Below, piece after piece: positions 1 through 6,753 of a DNA stretch of 64,000 bases (position 1 is the stretch's first letter; every line of letters starts with the position of its first letter). A model generated the notes under the pieces. That model did not search any database, was not told the origin of the DNA, and worked only from the letters and a program-made list of their open reading frames with translations. Source of the stretch: a bacterium (GTDB lineage: Bacteria > Cyanobacteriota > Vampirovibrionia > Gastranaerophilales > Gastranaerophilaceae); contig JAFUXT010000023.1 of the NCBI GenBank assembly GCA_017470815.1, positions 45,063-109,062 of the forward strand. The letters are read 5' to 3'. Position numbers and translations under genes: made by a program.

Positions 1-2
1 TA

Positions 3-155
3 GACGAACTTCAAGCGATGAATGTAAACAATGAAATCGAAGCCTTTGTCGGCATTATGTCAACAATAGTTGCCCGCCCAACACAATTAATCGGACAATT
101 ATACGGGCAAGACTTACAAATAGCAACGGGTTGTATGAGTTTTTTCGTCAATTAA
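3..155 (+). CDS. Phage tail assembly chaperone, zero-frame product (5' end outside window)
   Basis: Open frame entering from the left edge and ending at TAA 153-155; only the last 50 residues are visible. The segment around EAFVGIMSTIVARPTQLIGQ, followed by LYGQDLQIATGCMSFFVN, has the shape of the C-terminus of Mu gp41-like tail assembly chaperones: a helix, the proline loop, then a 'QLxGxDL' segment and a hydrophobic end. Family knowledge: these proteins coat the tape-measure protein while the tail tube is built. Support comes mainly from its place directly before the tape-measure gene and from the frameshift signal in its last codons. Family assignment is moderate; phage tail context is strong. 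Confidence 0.6.
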   Translation, partial: DELQAMNVNNEIEAFVGIMSTIVARPTQLIGQLYGQDLQIATGCMSFFVN

Positions 156-313
156 CGCTTATGGTTGCTACATATTACGCTGAAATTTTAATATTAAATG
201 GTTGGGATAACTTAACAAATATTATAAATACAAGTATAGAAAATATAATATATTGGGGGCGACGGGCGAAAGAATACGCTAAACAATACAACAAAATGTC
301 AAAAGGAGATTAA
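131..313 (+). CDS. -1 frame extension of the tail assembly chaperone (gpGT-like product)
   Basis: Open frame in the -1 register relative to the upstream chaperone frame, overlapping its end and closing at TAA 311-313, 3 nt before the tape-measure ATG. It has no ATG or ribosome-binding site near its beginning; the only early start-like codon is TTG 131. It is best read as reached by ribosomes that slip at T TTT TTC (140-146). The extension would add about 55 residues, with aromatic and basic content (ILNGWDNLTN, YWGRRAKEYAKQYNKM). In lambda and many other tailed phages the tail chaperone is made as a short and a frameshifted long form from exactly this position. The frameshift is inferred from the sequence. 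Confidence 0.65.
   Translation: MYEFFRQLTLMVATYYAEILILNGWDNLTNIINTSIENIIYWGRRAKEYAKQYNKMSKGD
140..146 (+). promoter_or_regulatory. Slippery heptamer for programmed -1 frameshifting
   Basis: Zero-frame codons read AGT TTT TTC, giving the X XXY YYZ heptamer T TTT TTC. Moving back one base re-pairs as TTT TTT, and the -1 frame then stays open to 313. The zero frame stops seven nucleotides further on. No strong stem-loop was recognised by eye just downstream. Confidence 0.65.
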
Positions 314-316
314 CAA

Positions 317-2239
317 ATGGGATTAAAAAATTTTAGTATTTTTACGATTTTTAAAGCGAAAGACGGGGTTACGCCCGTCTTTAAGCATATTATCAAAAAC
401 GGGAATACCGCTGGATTAAGTATTTCAAGAAGTATGTCAAAGGCTCGATTGTCAATTTTGGCTTTAAAATCGGCATGCGTTACAGTTACGGGTGCTATTG
501 CGGCGGTCGGTGCTTTTGCCCCATTAAAAGCCTTTAGTGATTGGGAAAAAGGAATAACAACAGTTTATACTCTTTTAAATAAAAATGAGATTAACACTTT
601 TGGTAAAACATTAAAAGAATTGTCAAAAGAGGGTATAAGAGCGGGGCTTGGGATTGAAGATGTAAATAAGGCTTTGTTTGATTCGGTTTCTGCTATGGGT
701 ATGTCAGAAAAAACAATAAATGTTTATAAAAAATCTTTAATACTTGCAAAAGGTGGCGTTGCAGATGTTTCTACGGCTTTGGGCGGTATGATGTCAGTAA
801 TAAATGCTTGGGGTGAAAAAACAACAAATGCGACCGAAGTCGCAAATGCCTTTTTTACGGCACAAAAAAAGGGTGTTACAACAGTTGAAGAGTTGGCTTC
901 AAATATAGGTCAAGTCGCCCCGCTTGCAAAACAAATGGGGTTGAGCGTTGAAGAAACATTGTCAACGATTGCCGCATTAACAACAGGCGGTCTATCAACG
1001 GATATGGCGGCAACGGGTTTAAAAAATACTTTACAAGCCCTCGCAAACCCGACCGAAAACGCAAGAAAAACGCTTGAAGAGTTTGGAGTTCCTTTTGGAA
1101 TTGTTGATATTAAAGCGAAAGGGCTTACTTACACTCTGCAGAAATTAATCGAAATGCAACAAAAATCCCCCAACGCTATAACAAAAGCGATTCCGAACAT
1201 AAGAGCATTAACAACAGTTCTTTCATTAGACGAGGATAAAATGCAAAAAGTACATAAAACGCTCGTTGAAATCCAAGAAGATGTTAAAAATGGCACGGGC
1301 TTAAATGAAGCCTTTGAAATGATGAACTCTACGGGAGCCGCAACAATGTCGAAAGTTATGGGAGAATTACAAATTGCTTTAATCGAATTGGGGAAACTTG
1401 CCGCCCCTGTTTTACTTCCCGTTGTAAAAGGTTTCGGGGATTTAGTACATTGGTTGAATGAAATGTTGCCGAAATTAAGTAAGGTCGGAGAGTTTTTAAA
1501 AAATCATTCAATATATATTATTAGTATTGTTTCGGGAATAAGTGGAATGTTAGCATTAAAAACTTCCGTCAATGCCGTAACAACGGCTTTAAAATGGTAT
1601 AATACAGTAACAATGATTGCGGGTGCTAACGGAATACAAGCCGTCACGGGATTGAAAAAATTGTGCTTTGTTTTAGGCGGTTACACATCGGCATTGTGGA
1701 AGTCAATTATTGCTATAAAAATGCAAACATTGGCGTTATTGGGCAATCCTTGGACTTGGGTTGCGATTGGTATTGGTTTAGTCGTTGCGGGCGTAATTTT
1801 ATTATACAAAAATTGGGATAAAGTAACAGAAGCCGTTAAAAATTGGTACAATACGGCAAAAACAAAAGTTCTTTCGTTTTGGGAAAAAACAAAAGAAGTG
1901 TTTAGTAATATAGGAAATTACATAAAAACACATTTTATAGAATTGTTGTTTTCGGCATTAAACCCTATTGGGGCAATTATAATGGGGCTTAAAAATGTTT
2001 TAAAATTGTTCGGGATTATAAAATCAGACGAAAGCATATTTAAAAACGGCTTCAAAATGGGCATTGATAATAACAATTATACCGCTCAACCCTATGTAAA
2101 ATATGATAATATTACAGGCTCAAAAGCCCCAAGCGGGTTAATAGAAGTAAAAAACATTGTTGAAAACAAAAATAATTCTTCTATAAATTCGTCGGTTAGT
2201 CTTATGGGGGCAAACAATTTGCAATTAAAACCAATATAA
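317..2239 (+). CDS. Phage tail tape measure protein, TP901 type
   Basis: 640 aa. Residues about 65-270 match the conserved minor-tail/tape-measure core (PhageMin_Tail, TP901 family), including alternating 'Gxx.xDVxxAL', 'GGMMSVINAWG', 'VEELASNIGQVAPLAKQMG' and 'LTTGGLSTDMAATGLKNTL'. Hydrophobic segments follow near residues 400-415 and 490-508, then a polar tail. Role: sets tail length and is ejected with the DNA. It is short for a long-tailed phage. A good ribosome-binding site (AAAAGGAG) precedes ATG 317, and the frameshifted chaperone gene ends 3 nt upstream. No baseplate, fibre or lysis genes follow; a terminator lies about 100 nt after the stop, so the late operon seems to end here. Confidence 0.9.
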   Translation: MGLKNFSIFTIFKAKDGVTPVFKHIIKNGNTAGLSISRSMSKARLSILALKSACVTVTGAIAAVGAFAPLKAFSDWEKGITTVYTLLNKNEINTFGKTLKELSKEGIRAGLGIEDVNKALFDSVSAMGMSEKTINVYKKSLILAKGGVADVSTALGGMMSVINAWGEKTTNATEVANAFFTAQKKGVTTVEELASNIGQVAPLAKQMGLSVEETLSTIAALTTGGLSTDMAATGLKNTLQALANPTENARKTLEEFGVPFGIVDIKAKGLTYTLQKLIEMQQKSPNAITKAIPNIRALTTVLSLDEDKMQKVHKTLVEIQEDVKNGTGLNEAFEMMNSTGAATMSKVMGELQIALIELGKLAAPVLLPVVKGFGDLVHWLNEMLPKLSKVGEFLKNHSIYIISIVSGISGMLALKTSVNAVTTALKWYNTVTMIAGANGIQAVTGLKKLCFVLGGYTSALWKSIIAIKMQTLALLGNPWTWVAIGIGLVVAGVILLYKNWDKVTEAVKNWYNTAKTKVLSFWEKTKEVFSNIGNYIKTHFIELLFSALNPIGAIIMGLKNVLKLFGIIKSDESIFKNGFKMGIDNNNYTAQPYVKYDNITGSKAPSGLIEVKNIVENKNNSSINSSVSLMGANNLQLKPI

Positions 2240-2336
2240 AGAGTGTATAACACTAATTTTACAAGGTTTTTATATTGCATATTTGCTGATAATAAACTAA
2301 AATAATATTATCAATTTTAATTAAAAAATCTTGTTT

Positions 2337-2369
2337 AATGCTATTTTTAACGAAAATAGCATTTTTTTT
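2337..2369 (+). terminator. Rho-independent terminator after the tape-measure gene
   Basis: Perfect 11-bp stem AATGCTATTTT / AAAATAGCATT with a 5-nt loop, followed by a run of T. The surrounding 2240-2558 gap (319 bp) holds no convincing gene. Confidence 0.85.
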
Positions 2370-2558
2370 ATAAATTATGAAAAATGACAACGCACACAAT
2401 CGCCGTTAAGGGGCGTAAAAAAGAAATTACATATTAAGATACCCCTTACGCATTTTATTTAGCAAGATTTTTATGGTGTATTGTAAAATTAAATAAAATT
2501 AATCGCATTTAATTGCTAAAAATCAAACAGTTATAAAATTGAACTTTTGAAAGATATT

Positions 2559-2870
2559 TTATTTTGAAAATTCACAAGTTGGTGATGATTCAAAAATATA
2601 AAGTTGCCCCTTGCAATTTTTTCTTTTGATTCTTAAATATCCTTTTTCTTCAAGTTCTTTTATTCCGTTGTCTATACTCTCTCTGCCGTCTTTGGCATAA
2701 CTCATTAATTGTTGTTTACTATTTATGTTTTTGTTTGCTAATAAAACGGACAAAATGCCCTTTGCCTTTAAACTCAATTCTTTGTCATACAAATAAAATT
2801 TTTCATCAAAAATATAACGCCCCATTTTCTTATCCTTTTTCCATGCCGGAACTTGTTTAAATTGTCGCAT
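2559..2870 (-). CDS. Helix-turn-helix protein resembling the N-terminus of phage replication initiators
   Basis: 103 aa. Begins with a basic stretch, then 'DKELSLKAKGILSVLLAN' and 'DGRESIDNGIKELEEKGYLRIKR'. This is the winged-helix signature found at the N-terminus of many phage and plasmid replication initiators (DnaD/RepA-like), where helix 3 docks on DNA and the wing follows 'GYL'. Those proteins usually run to 200-300 aa, so this is either a stand-alone domain or a shortened gene. Start ATG at 2870 has AAGGA seven nucleotides upstream. It is the last gene of the leftward early operon, behind a hairpin at 2891-2926. Confidence 0.6.
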   Translation of the reverse strand: MRQFKQVPAWKKDKKMGRYIFDEKFYLYDKELSLKAKGILSVLLANKNINSKQQLMSYAKDGRESIDNGIKELEEKGYLRIKRKNCKGQLYIFESSPTCEFSK

Positions 2871-2890
2871 AAATTCCTTGTTTTTGAAAT

Positions 2891-2926
2891 ACCCGAGGGC
2901 AATCCCCCCCCCTTTGCCCCTCGGGT
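2891..2926. terminator. Strong hairpin with a nine-C homopolymer in its loop
   Basis: Arms ACCCGAGGGCA and TGCCCCTCGGGT flank a loop containing C9 (2904-2912). It sits between two leftward prophage genes. It lacks a clean T tract on the minus strand, so it may be a weak terminator or an RNA processing site. A second, weaker inverted repeat (TTACGCAA / TTGCGTAA) lies at about 2937-2966. Confidence 0.5.
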
Positions 2927-2983
2927 AACATTTTACTTACGCAAAATGTATTGTTGTTGCGTAAAACAGGCATGGGGGCTTAT

Positions 2984-3160
2984 TTAATCAAGGCAAAAAC
3001 CGACCTTAATTTGTGTATATTCGTCTATGTCAATATCATTACTCCCGTTTAAAAACTTTTTAAGCAAATCGGGGGAAACATCAAACATATCTTCTAACAT
3101 TTTATTAATTCGAGTTCGCAACTCATTATATTGTTTTTCTTTTTCTGATGTAATAACCAT
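2984..3160 (-). CDS. Small prophage protein, 58 aa
   Basis: Reads MVITSEKEKQYNELRTRINK, then a segment with LEDMFDVSPDLLKKFLNGSN and a short acidic end. Its ATG (3158-3160) directly abuts the stop codon of the next gene upstream, and GGGGG lies just before it, so translation is probably coupled. The 'SPDLLKKFLNGS' segment resembles the recognition region of the small HTH protein encoded immediately upstream (residues 'EPETMKAFLKGK'). The two may be diverged duplicates. Function unknown; a DNA-binding accessory is a reasonable guess. Confidence 0.6.
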   Translation of the reverse strand: MVITSEKEKQYNELRTRINKMLEDMFDVSPDLLKKFLNGSNDIDIDEYTQIKVGFCLD

Positions 3161-3370
3161 TTAACCCCCTATTACTTCAAGCCTTTTAGTAAATTCGTTT
3201 AAATCAATGCCCAAATTTTGTGCAATCATTAAAAATTCAACGCTTGATAAATTTCGTTTTTTGCCTTTTAAAAATGCTTTCATTGTTTCGGGTTCAAGCC
3301 CCAAATTTTCCGAAAGAAAATTGTAAATTTCTTCTCTTAATGCATTAAAAATTTGCGTGTTTGTTGCCAT
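3161..3370 (-). CDS. Small HTH-like prophage protein, 69 aa
   Basis: 69 aa, helical. The core 'FLSENLGLEPETMKAFLKGKKRNLSSVEFLMIA' (described here in part: GLEPETMKAFLKGK) has the spacing of a Cro/CI-type helix-turn-helix in which the second helix is followed by a basic turn. It lies within a run of leftward genes with short gaps (20 nt to the gene upstream, 0 nt to the one downstream). Probably a regulator of the prophage early operon. No specific family can be named. Confidence 0.55.
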   Translation of the reverse strand: MATNTQIFNALREEIYNFLSENLGLEPETMKAFLKGKKRNLSSVEFLMIAQNLGIDLNEFTKRLEVIGG

Positions 3371-3389
3371 AAATACTCCTTTTTGTTGA

Positions 3390-3587
3390 TTAGTTTATAA
3401 ACAAATATTCAATACTTAACTCGGGATTTAAAAAATTGCGGATTTTTATTATTTCGTCCATATAAAGATCGATTTTTCCGTTTAATTTTTGCGATACGGA
3501 TTTTTGTGTTTTTCCAAGTAAATTCGCAATATCGCTTGTTTCAATCCCGTTTTTTACCATTTCCGACGCTAAATTTTTAAATTTCAT
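3390..3587 (-). CDS. XRE-family HTH regulator, 65 aa
   Basis: 65 aa, essentially one helix-turn-helix domain: 'MVKNGIETSDIANLLGKTQK' followed by SVSQKLNGKIDLYMDEIIKI. This is the canonical XRE arrangement, with helix 2 'TSDIANLLG', helix 3 'TQKSVSQKLNG' and the 'DEIIKIRNFL' helix. A Cro-like or antitoxin-like regulator is likely. Start ATG at 3587 is preceded by AAGGGGG. It lies 11 nt downstream of the ORF6N gene in the same operon. Confidence 0.75.
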   Translation of the reverse strand: MKFKNLASEMVKNGIETSDIANLLGKTQKSVSQKLNGKIDLYMDEIIKIRNFLNPELSIEYLFIN

Positions 3588-3598
3588 TTTACCCCCTT

Positions 3599-4147
3599 TT
3601 AATTATCGGTATTGAAGCCGATTTTTTTATGCTCTTTTGGTTGTTCTATTAAGTTATTTAAAGCCGTAACAATAGCGGCGATATGTTTTTGTTGTTCTGA
3701 AAATTTATTGTCGCAATTCTCGATATGTAACATTAACATTTTGCGTAATTCTTCAATCTCTTTTGTTTTAGATGTTTGGGCGATTGCATATTGCCTTAAT
3801 TGTATAAATGCCCTTACGACCTTTACATTAATTTCTATCGCTTTATCGCTATTAAGTATGCTCGCAAGCATTGTTACGCCGTGTTCGGTAAACACATAGG
3901 CGTTTTGATAACTATACTTTAACTTTTCGAGGTGGTCGCAATTTGCGACCACATATTGTTGTTCTTCGTCCGTAAGTTGAAACATAAAATCCTCGGGGAA
4001 GCGTTTTAAATTACGCTTTACGGCTTCGTTTAATCGCTTTGTTTGAACTCCGTATAATTCCGCCAAATCTCGGTCAATCATTACTTTTTGGTTACGGATT
4101 GTAAAAATTCTTTTTGCGATTCCGTTTATTACTTCTATGTCGTTCAT
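3599..4147 (-). CDS. ORF6N domain-containing phage protein
   Basis: 182 aa. N-terminal residues 1-100 carry the ORF6N/KilA-N-type DNA-binding domain seen in phage antirepressor-like proteins: 'GIAKRIFTIRNQKVMIDRDLAELYGVQTKRLNEAVKRN' in outline, with DRDLAELYGVQTKRLNEAV as the hallmark, then 'RFPEDFMFQLT' and 'VFTEHGVTMLASIL'. The C-terminal third is a predicted coiled coil ('IEELRKMLMLHIENC...'). Such proteins often counter a repressor or bind origin DNA. The gene lies 16 nt downstream of the integrase in the leftward operon. Confidence 0.9.
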   Translation of the reverse strand: MNDIEVINGIAKRIFTIRNQKVMIDRDLAELYGVQTKRLNEAVKRNLKRFPEDFMFQLTDEEQQYVVANCDHLEKLKYSYQNAYVFTEHGVTMLASILNSDKAIEINVKVVRAFIQLRQYAIAQTSKTKEIEELRKMLMLHIENCDNKFSEQQKHIAAIVTALNNLIEQPKEHKKIGFNTDN

Positions 4148-4163
4148 CTTTTGCCCTCATAAC

Positions 4164-5270
4164 TTAAATTGCGATTGTAAACATATCGTCCGTTGTTGTT
4201 TGTAACAATGTTTGAGTATGTTTTTGTGTTAAATGTGAATATCTTTTAACCATTTGCATTGTTTTATGACCTAAAATTGAAGCAATATCTATTAATGAAG
4301 CCCCATTCATAGCCAAATAACTTGCAGTTGTATGTCTAATATCGTGAAATCTAAAATCATTAATATTGGCAAGTTCTAAAACTTTATAAAATCTTACCCG
4401 CATATCTATTAATTTTTTGCCGTTATTGGTTGCCCATAAGTTATTATTGTTTATTTTTCTTATTTTTTGAAATTCTTTTAACTCTCTGCATACTTTTTCC
4501 GTCATAGCAACGCCCCTGTGGTCGCCGTTTTTAGTATTCATAAAATAAATTTGTTTATGTTTAAAGTCGATATTTTCCCATTTTAAATTGTAAATTTCAG
4601 AATACCTTGCCCCCGTTGACAACGCTATTAAAACAAATAAATATGTTTGTTTATTGTAGTTTTCCGTTCTTATGTCAAAATTATTACAAGCGTTTAATAT
4701 TCGGTTTATTTCTTCTTTTGACAAATAGCGTTCTTTATTAACTTTTTCGGGGTTTTTTCTGATTTTATGCATTGGGTTTTCATCTATCCAATTTAATTCA
4801 TATATGGCATAACTAAATACGGAAGATAAAATCATTAAATATCGGTTTACAGTTGCGGGCGTTCTTGTCTTTCTTCCGTGTTTAGGTTTTAGGCTTGGTT
4901 CGGTTTCCAATAATTCTTTACATTCCGCTAATTTCGACGGGGAAACATTGGCAAGATAAAAAGCCCCGATTTTATCTTTCCACCATAATAATTGCTTTAC
5001 ATATTTTTCTTGCTCGGATTTCCTTTGCGGGATTTTATAATCTATGTATTTGTCGATTAATTCATTAACTGTATGCTTACGGCTTTCGGGGGTTTCTATC
5101 CTTTTCCCCCTTTTTATATCGCTTTCAATAGCCTTTGCCCAATTTTCAGCATCGGTTTTCCTGTCAAAAGTTTTATAAATTGGCTTTGCCCCCTTTATCC
5201 TTATCATAACTTGATAACTTACTTTAACTTTGCCATTTACTGTGCGTTCATACATTCTTATTGTTGCCAT
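4164..5270 (-). CDS. int: Tyrosine-type site-specific integrase
   Basis: 368 aa, full length. An N-terminal arm-binding domain (about 1-60, 'VSYQVMIRIKGAKPIYKTF') and a SAM-like core-binding domain (about 65-170) precede the catalytic domain. The active-site set is complete: R222 in 'STGARYSE', a lysine near 247, H309 and R312 in 'FHDIRHT', H335 in 'LGHK', and the nucleophile Y344 in 'VKRYSHL'. It catalyses integration and excision between phage and chromosomal att sites. The att-like tRNA-Phe fragment lies about 380 bp upstream. Its ATG is 2 nt after the stop of a small HTH gene, so the two are co-translated. Confidence 0.95.
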   Translation of the reverse strand: MATIRMYERTVNGKVKVSYQVMIRIKGAKPIYKTFDRKTDAENWAKAIESDIKRGKRIETPESRKHTVNELIDKYIDYKIPQRKSEQEKYVKQLLWWKDKIGAFYLANVSPSKLAECKELLETEPSLKPKHGRKTRTPATVNRYLMILSSVFSYAIYELNWIDENPMHKIRKNPEKVNKERYLSKEEINRILNACNNFDIRTENYNKQTYLFVLIALSTGARYSEIYNLKWENIDFKHKQIYFMNTKNGDHRGVAMTEKVCRELKEFQKIRKINNNNLWATNNGKKLIDMRVRFYKVLELANINDFRFHDIRHTTASYLAMNGASLIDIASILGHKTMQMVKRYSHLTQKHTQTLLQTTTDDMFTIAI

Positions 5271-5272
5271 TG

Positions 5273-5491
5273 TCAGCCCTCATTTTTAATATTGTTTAAG
5301 ATTTCTTTTAAATCAATTTGCAATAAATAACATAAACCTAATAAAACAGGCATTTTCAAGCGACTTTTACCGCTTAAAATAAGTTTCAATTTGCCTTGCT
5401 CTATATCCGTAAATTCGGAAATTTGAGCCAAAGTCAAATTATATTCCTTAATTTTGCCGTTAATTAGTGTTAAATAATCATTTTTAATCAA
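5273..5491 (-). CDS. Small HTH protein at the head of the integrase operon
   Basis: 72 aa. 'LTLAQISEFTDIEQGKLKLI' followed by LSGKSRLKMPVLLGLCYLLQ is an XRE-like helix-turn-helix, although the recognition helix is less typical than in the 3390-3587 protein. It is the first gene of the leftward early operon, directly next to int. Its place between int and the att site fits a lysogeny repressor or an excisionase-like directionality factor. Repeated TTTACACA boxes lie just upstream of it. Which of these roles applies cannot be decided from sequence. Confidence 0.65.
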   Translation of the reverse strand: MIKNDYLTLINGKIKEYNLTLAQISEFTDIEQGKLKLILSGKSRLKMPVLLGLCYLLQIDLKEILNNIKNEG

Positions 5492-5516
5492 TTTTAATAA
5501 ATCCTGTTTCTAAAAT

Positions 5517-5558
5517 TTTACACATTTTTTACACATTAATTTTAAAATATTGTGTAAA
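5517..5558. promoter_or_regulatory. Three TTTACACA boxes between integrase operon and att site
   Basis: TTTACACA occurs at 5517-5524 and 5528-5535, and inverted as TGTGTAAA at 5551-5558. The first two are 11 bp apart, one helical turn. The position suggests repressor operators for the early promoter or arm-type integrase sites. Confidence 0.5.
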
Positions 5559-5650
5559 TTTTTCAAAAAAATTATAATTGATAAAATGCTAAAAGTCAAT
5601 ATATATCGTGCTTAAATGATTTTAAAATTTTTGAAAGTTTTTGTAAAACA

Positions 5651-5695
5651 CGGACTGAAAATCCCTGTGTCCTTGGTTCAATTCCGAGTTGCGGC
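5651..5695 (+). other. Prophage attachment site: 3' fragment of tRNA-Phe(GAA)
   Basis: The stretch from CGGACTGAAAATCC to TTGCGGCA matches the 3' half of a bacterial tRNA-Phe: anticodon loop CTGAAAA (anticodon GAA), variable loop, T-arm CTTGG-TTCAATT-CCGAG with all five pairs, acceptor strand TTGCGGC and discriminator A. No D-arm or 5' acceptor strand precedes it, so it is not a working tRNA gene. This is the usual product of phage integration into a tRNA 3' end; the intact gene should lie at the other prophage end, left of the window. The CCA is not encoded. Confidence 0.8.
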
Positions 5696-5719
5696 ATATT
5701 TTTTATCAATAATAACAAG

Positions 5720-5758
5720 GGTTTTAGATTATACAAGATGTTTTCTAAAACCTATTTT
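5720..5758 (+). terminator. Terminator downstream of the tRNA-Phe fragment
   Basis: Stem GGTTTTAGA / TCTAAAACC with a 15-nt loop, then TATTTTTT. Probably the original terminator of the tRNA gene before phage integration. The rest of 5760-5882 is AT-rich with nothing recognisable. Confidence 0.6.
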
Positions 5759-5882
5759 TTATAATTTGTCGTAAATTTGTCGGAGTTGGAAATAAAAATA
5801 ATAGATAATACCCCCATAATAATTTTATGAGATATTACTCTAAATATTGAGCATGTAGCTTAAATGTTTTTCGGGTATATTT

Positions 5883-6302
5883 TTATTTATAACTTTTTAC
5901 TTTTTGTCCGTATTTGTTATATTCAACTGTTTTACCAGATGAATCTGTTTTAAAATATCCTGTTTTTTGACCATATTTATCGTAACTTGTTGTTACACCA
6001 TTAGAATTTGTTTTATATGTGCCAACTTTTGCTCCATATTTGTCATATTGAGTTGTTGTGTTGCCATTTGTTTTATATGAACCTGTTTTAGCACCATACT
6101 TATCGTAACTTGTTGTAGTATTGCCTCTTGTTTTGTATGAACCTGTTTTAGCGCCATACTTGTCATAACTGGTTGTGGTAGAGCCATTTGTTCTGTAACT
6201 ACCCGTTTTAGAGCCATATTTATCATAAGAATTTACACTGCCTGCAAAGGCAATATTTGAACAAAAAACTAATACTAAAATTAACGTTAAAAATTTTTTC
6301 AT
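5883..6302 (-). CDS. Secreted tandem-repeat protein
   Basis: 139 aa. Residues 1-20 form a signal peptide (MKKFLTLILVLVFCSNIAFA). The rest is six copies of a 20-21-residue unit with consensus SYDKYGxKTGSYKTxGNTTT, beginning at residues 25, 45, 65, 85, 106 and 127. The last two copies are diverged. The unit is rich in Tyr, Gly, Lys and Thr, which suggests a short beta-hairpin repeat exposed in the periplasm or at the surface. No enzyme motif is present. It lies in an accessory strip between prophage and restriction remnants. Family unknown. Confidence 0.85.
   Translation of the reverse strand: MKKFLTLILVLVFCSNIAFAGSVNSYDKYGSKTGSYRTNGSTTTSYDKYGAKTGSYKTRGNTTTSYDKYGAKTGSYKTNGNTTTQYDKYGAKVGTYKTNSNGVTTSYDKYGQKTGYFKTDSSGKTVEYNKYGQKVKSYK
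5886..6230. repeat. About 60-bp tandem repeats within a secreted-protein gene
   Basis: Six in-frame units (60 or 63 bp) encode the SYDKYG repeat. The central three are nearly identical at DNA level, so copy number could change by slippage or recombination without loss of frame. Confidence 0.85.
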
Positions 6303-6343
6303 TACATACTCCTATAATATTAACGATAGTCTTTATAAAAGGT

Positions 6344-6523
6344 TCATTTAAACAGGCTTATAAATGCGATAATTAATAGAATTATAAAAATTATACCAAT
6401 AATAAAACCATAAATTTCTAAGAACTGTTTTGGAATTAAAAATATTCCTATTAGCAGTGCTATTATTAGAAATTTTCCTATCGTACTTGATAAAAATATA
6501 ACAAGTGCAAAAATATTTTTCAT
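6344..6523 (-). CDS. Small two-helix membrane protein, 59 aa
   Basis: Translates as MKNIFALVIFLSSTIGKFLI, then a second hydrophobic stretch around YGFIIGIIFIILLIIAFISL. Two transmembrane helices separated by a short 'PKQFLEIYG' loop fill nearly the whole protein. ATG 6521-6523 lies 2 nt after the stop of the acidic small gene upstream, so the pair is translationally linked. A longer overlapping reading in another frame (6348-6542) has an unlikely composition and was discarded. Function unknown. Confidence 0.65.
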   Translation of the reverse strand: MKNIFALVIFLSSTIGKFLIIALLIGIFLIPKQFLEIYGFIIGIIFIILLIIAFISLFK

Positions 6524-6525
6524 TA

Positions 6526-6693
6526 TTATTCCTCATTATCATCTGTCATATATTCATACTCAGAGAATTTTTCTTTGAGTATTTCTTTATTTTGAAGATT
6601 TTCTAATTCATCTCCAATTTCTTCTAAATTGCCAAGTTCTTGTCTTAACTTTTTATTATCACCGTTATCAAATAAGAAATCTAATAAACCCAT
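6526..6693 (-). CDS. Small acidic coiled-coil protein, 55 aa
   Basis: MGLLDFLFDNGDNKKLRQEL followed by a Glu/Leu-rich helix ('LEEIGDELENLQNKEILKEK') and an acidic tail. The consensus ribosome-binding site AAGGAG sits eight nucleotides before ATG 6691-6693. Strongly charged and probably cytosolic. It is followed at once by the small membrane protein gene, with which it may form a complex. No family recognised. Confidence 0.65.
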   Translation of the reverse strand: MGLLDFLFDNGDNKKLRQELGNLEEIGDELENLQNKEILKEKFSEYEYMTDDNEE

Positions 6694-6753
6694 AATATGC
6701 TCCTTTGGTTTGTAATTATATTATAAAATGAATATATGTCAGATTCGGACTTA

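Noticed and set aside
131..313. Independent small gene starting at TTG 131
   Set aside because: No ribosome-binding site, and the start lies in the middle of the upstream gene; frameshift extension explains the open frame better.
3612..3899. 95-aa Cys-rich plus-strand frame
   Set aside because: Antisense shadow of the ORF6N-domain gene.
5651..5695. Working tRNA-Phe gene
   Set aside because: Only the 3' half is present; no D-arm, 5' acceptor strand or complete anticodon stem precedes it.
6348..6542. 64-aa frame on the minus strand
   Set aside because: Asn/Tyr-rich out-of-frame reading of the 59-aa membrane protein gene at 6344-6523, which has better composition and start context.
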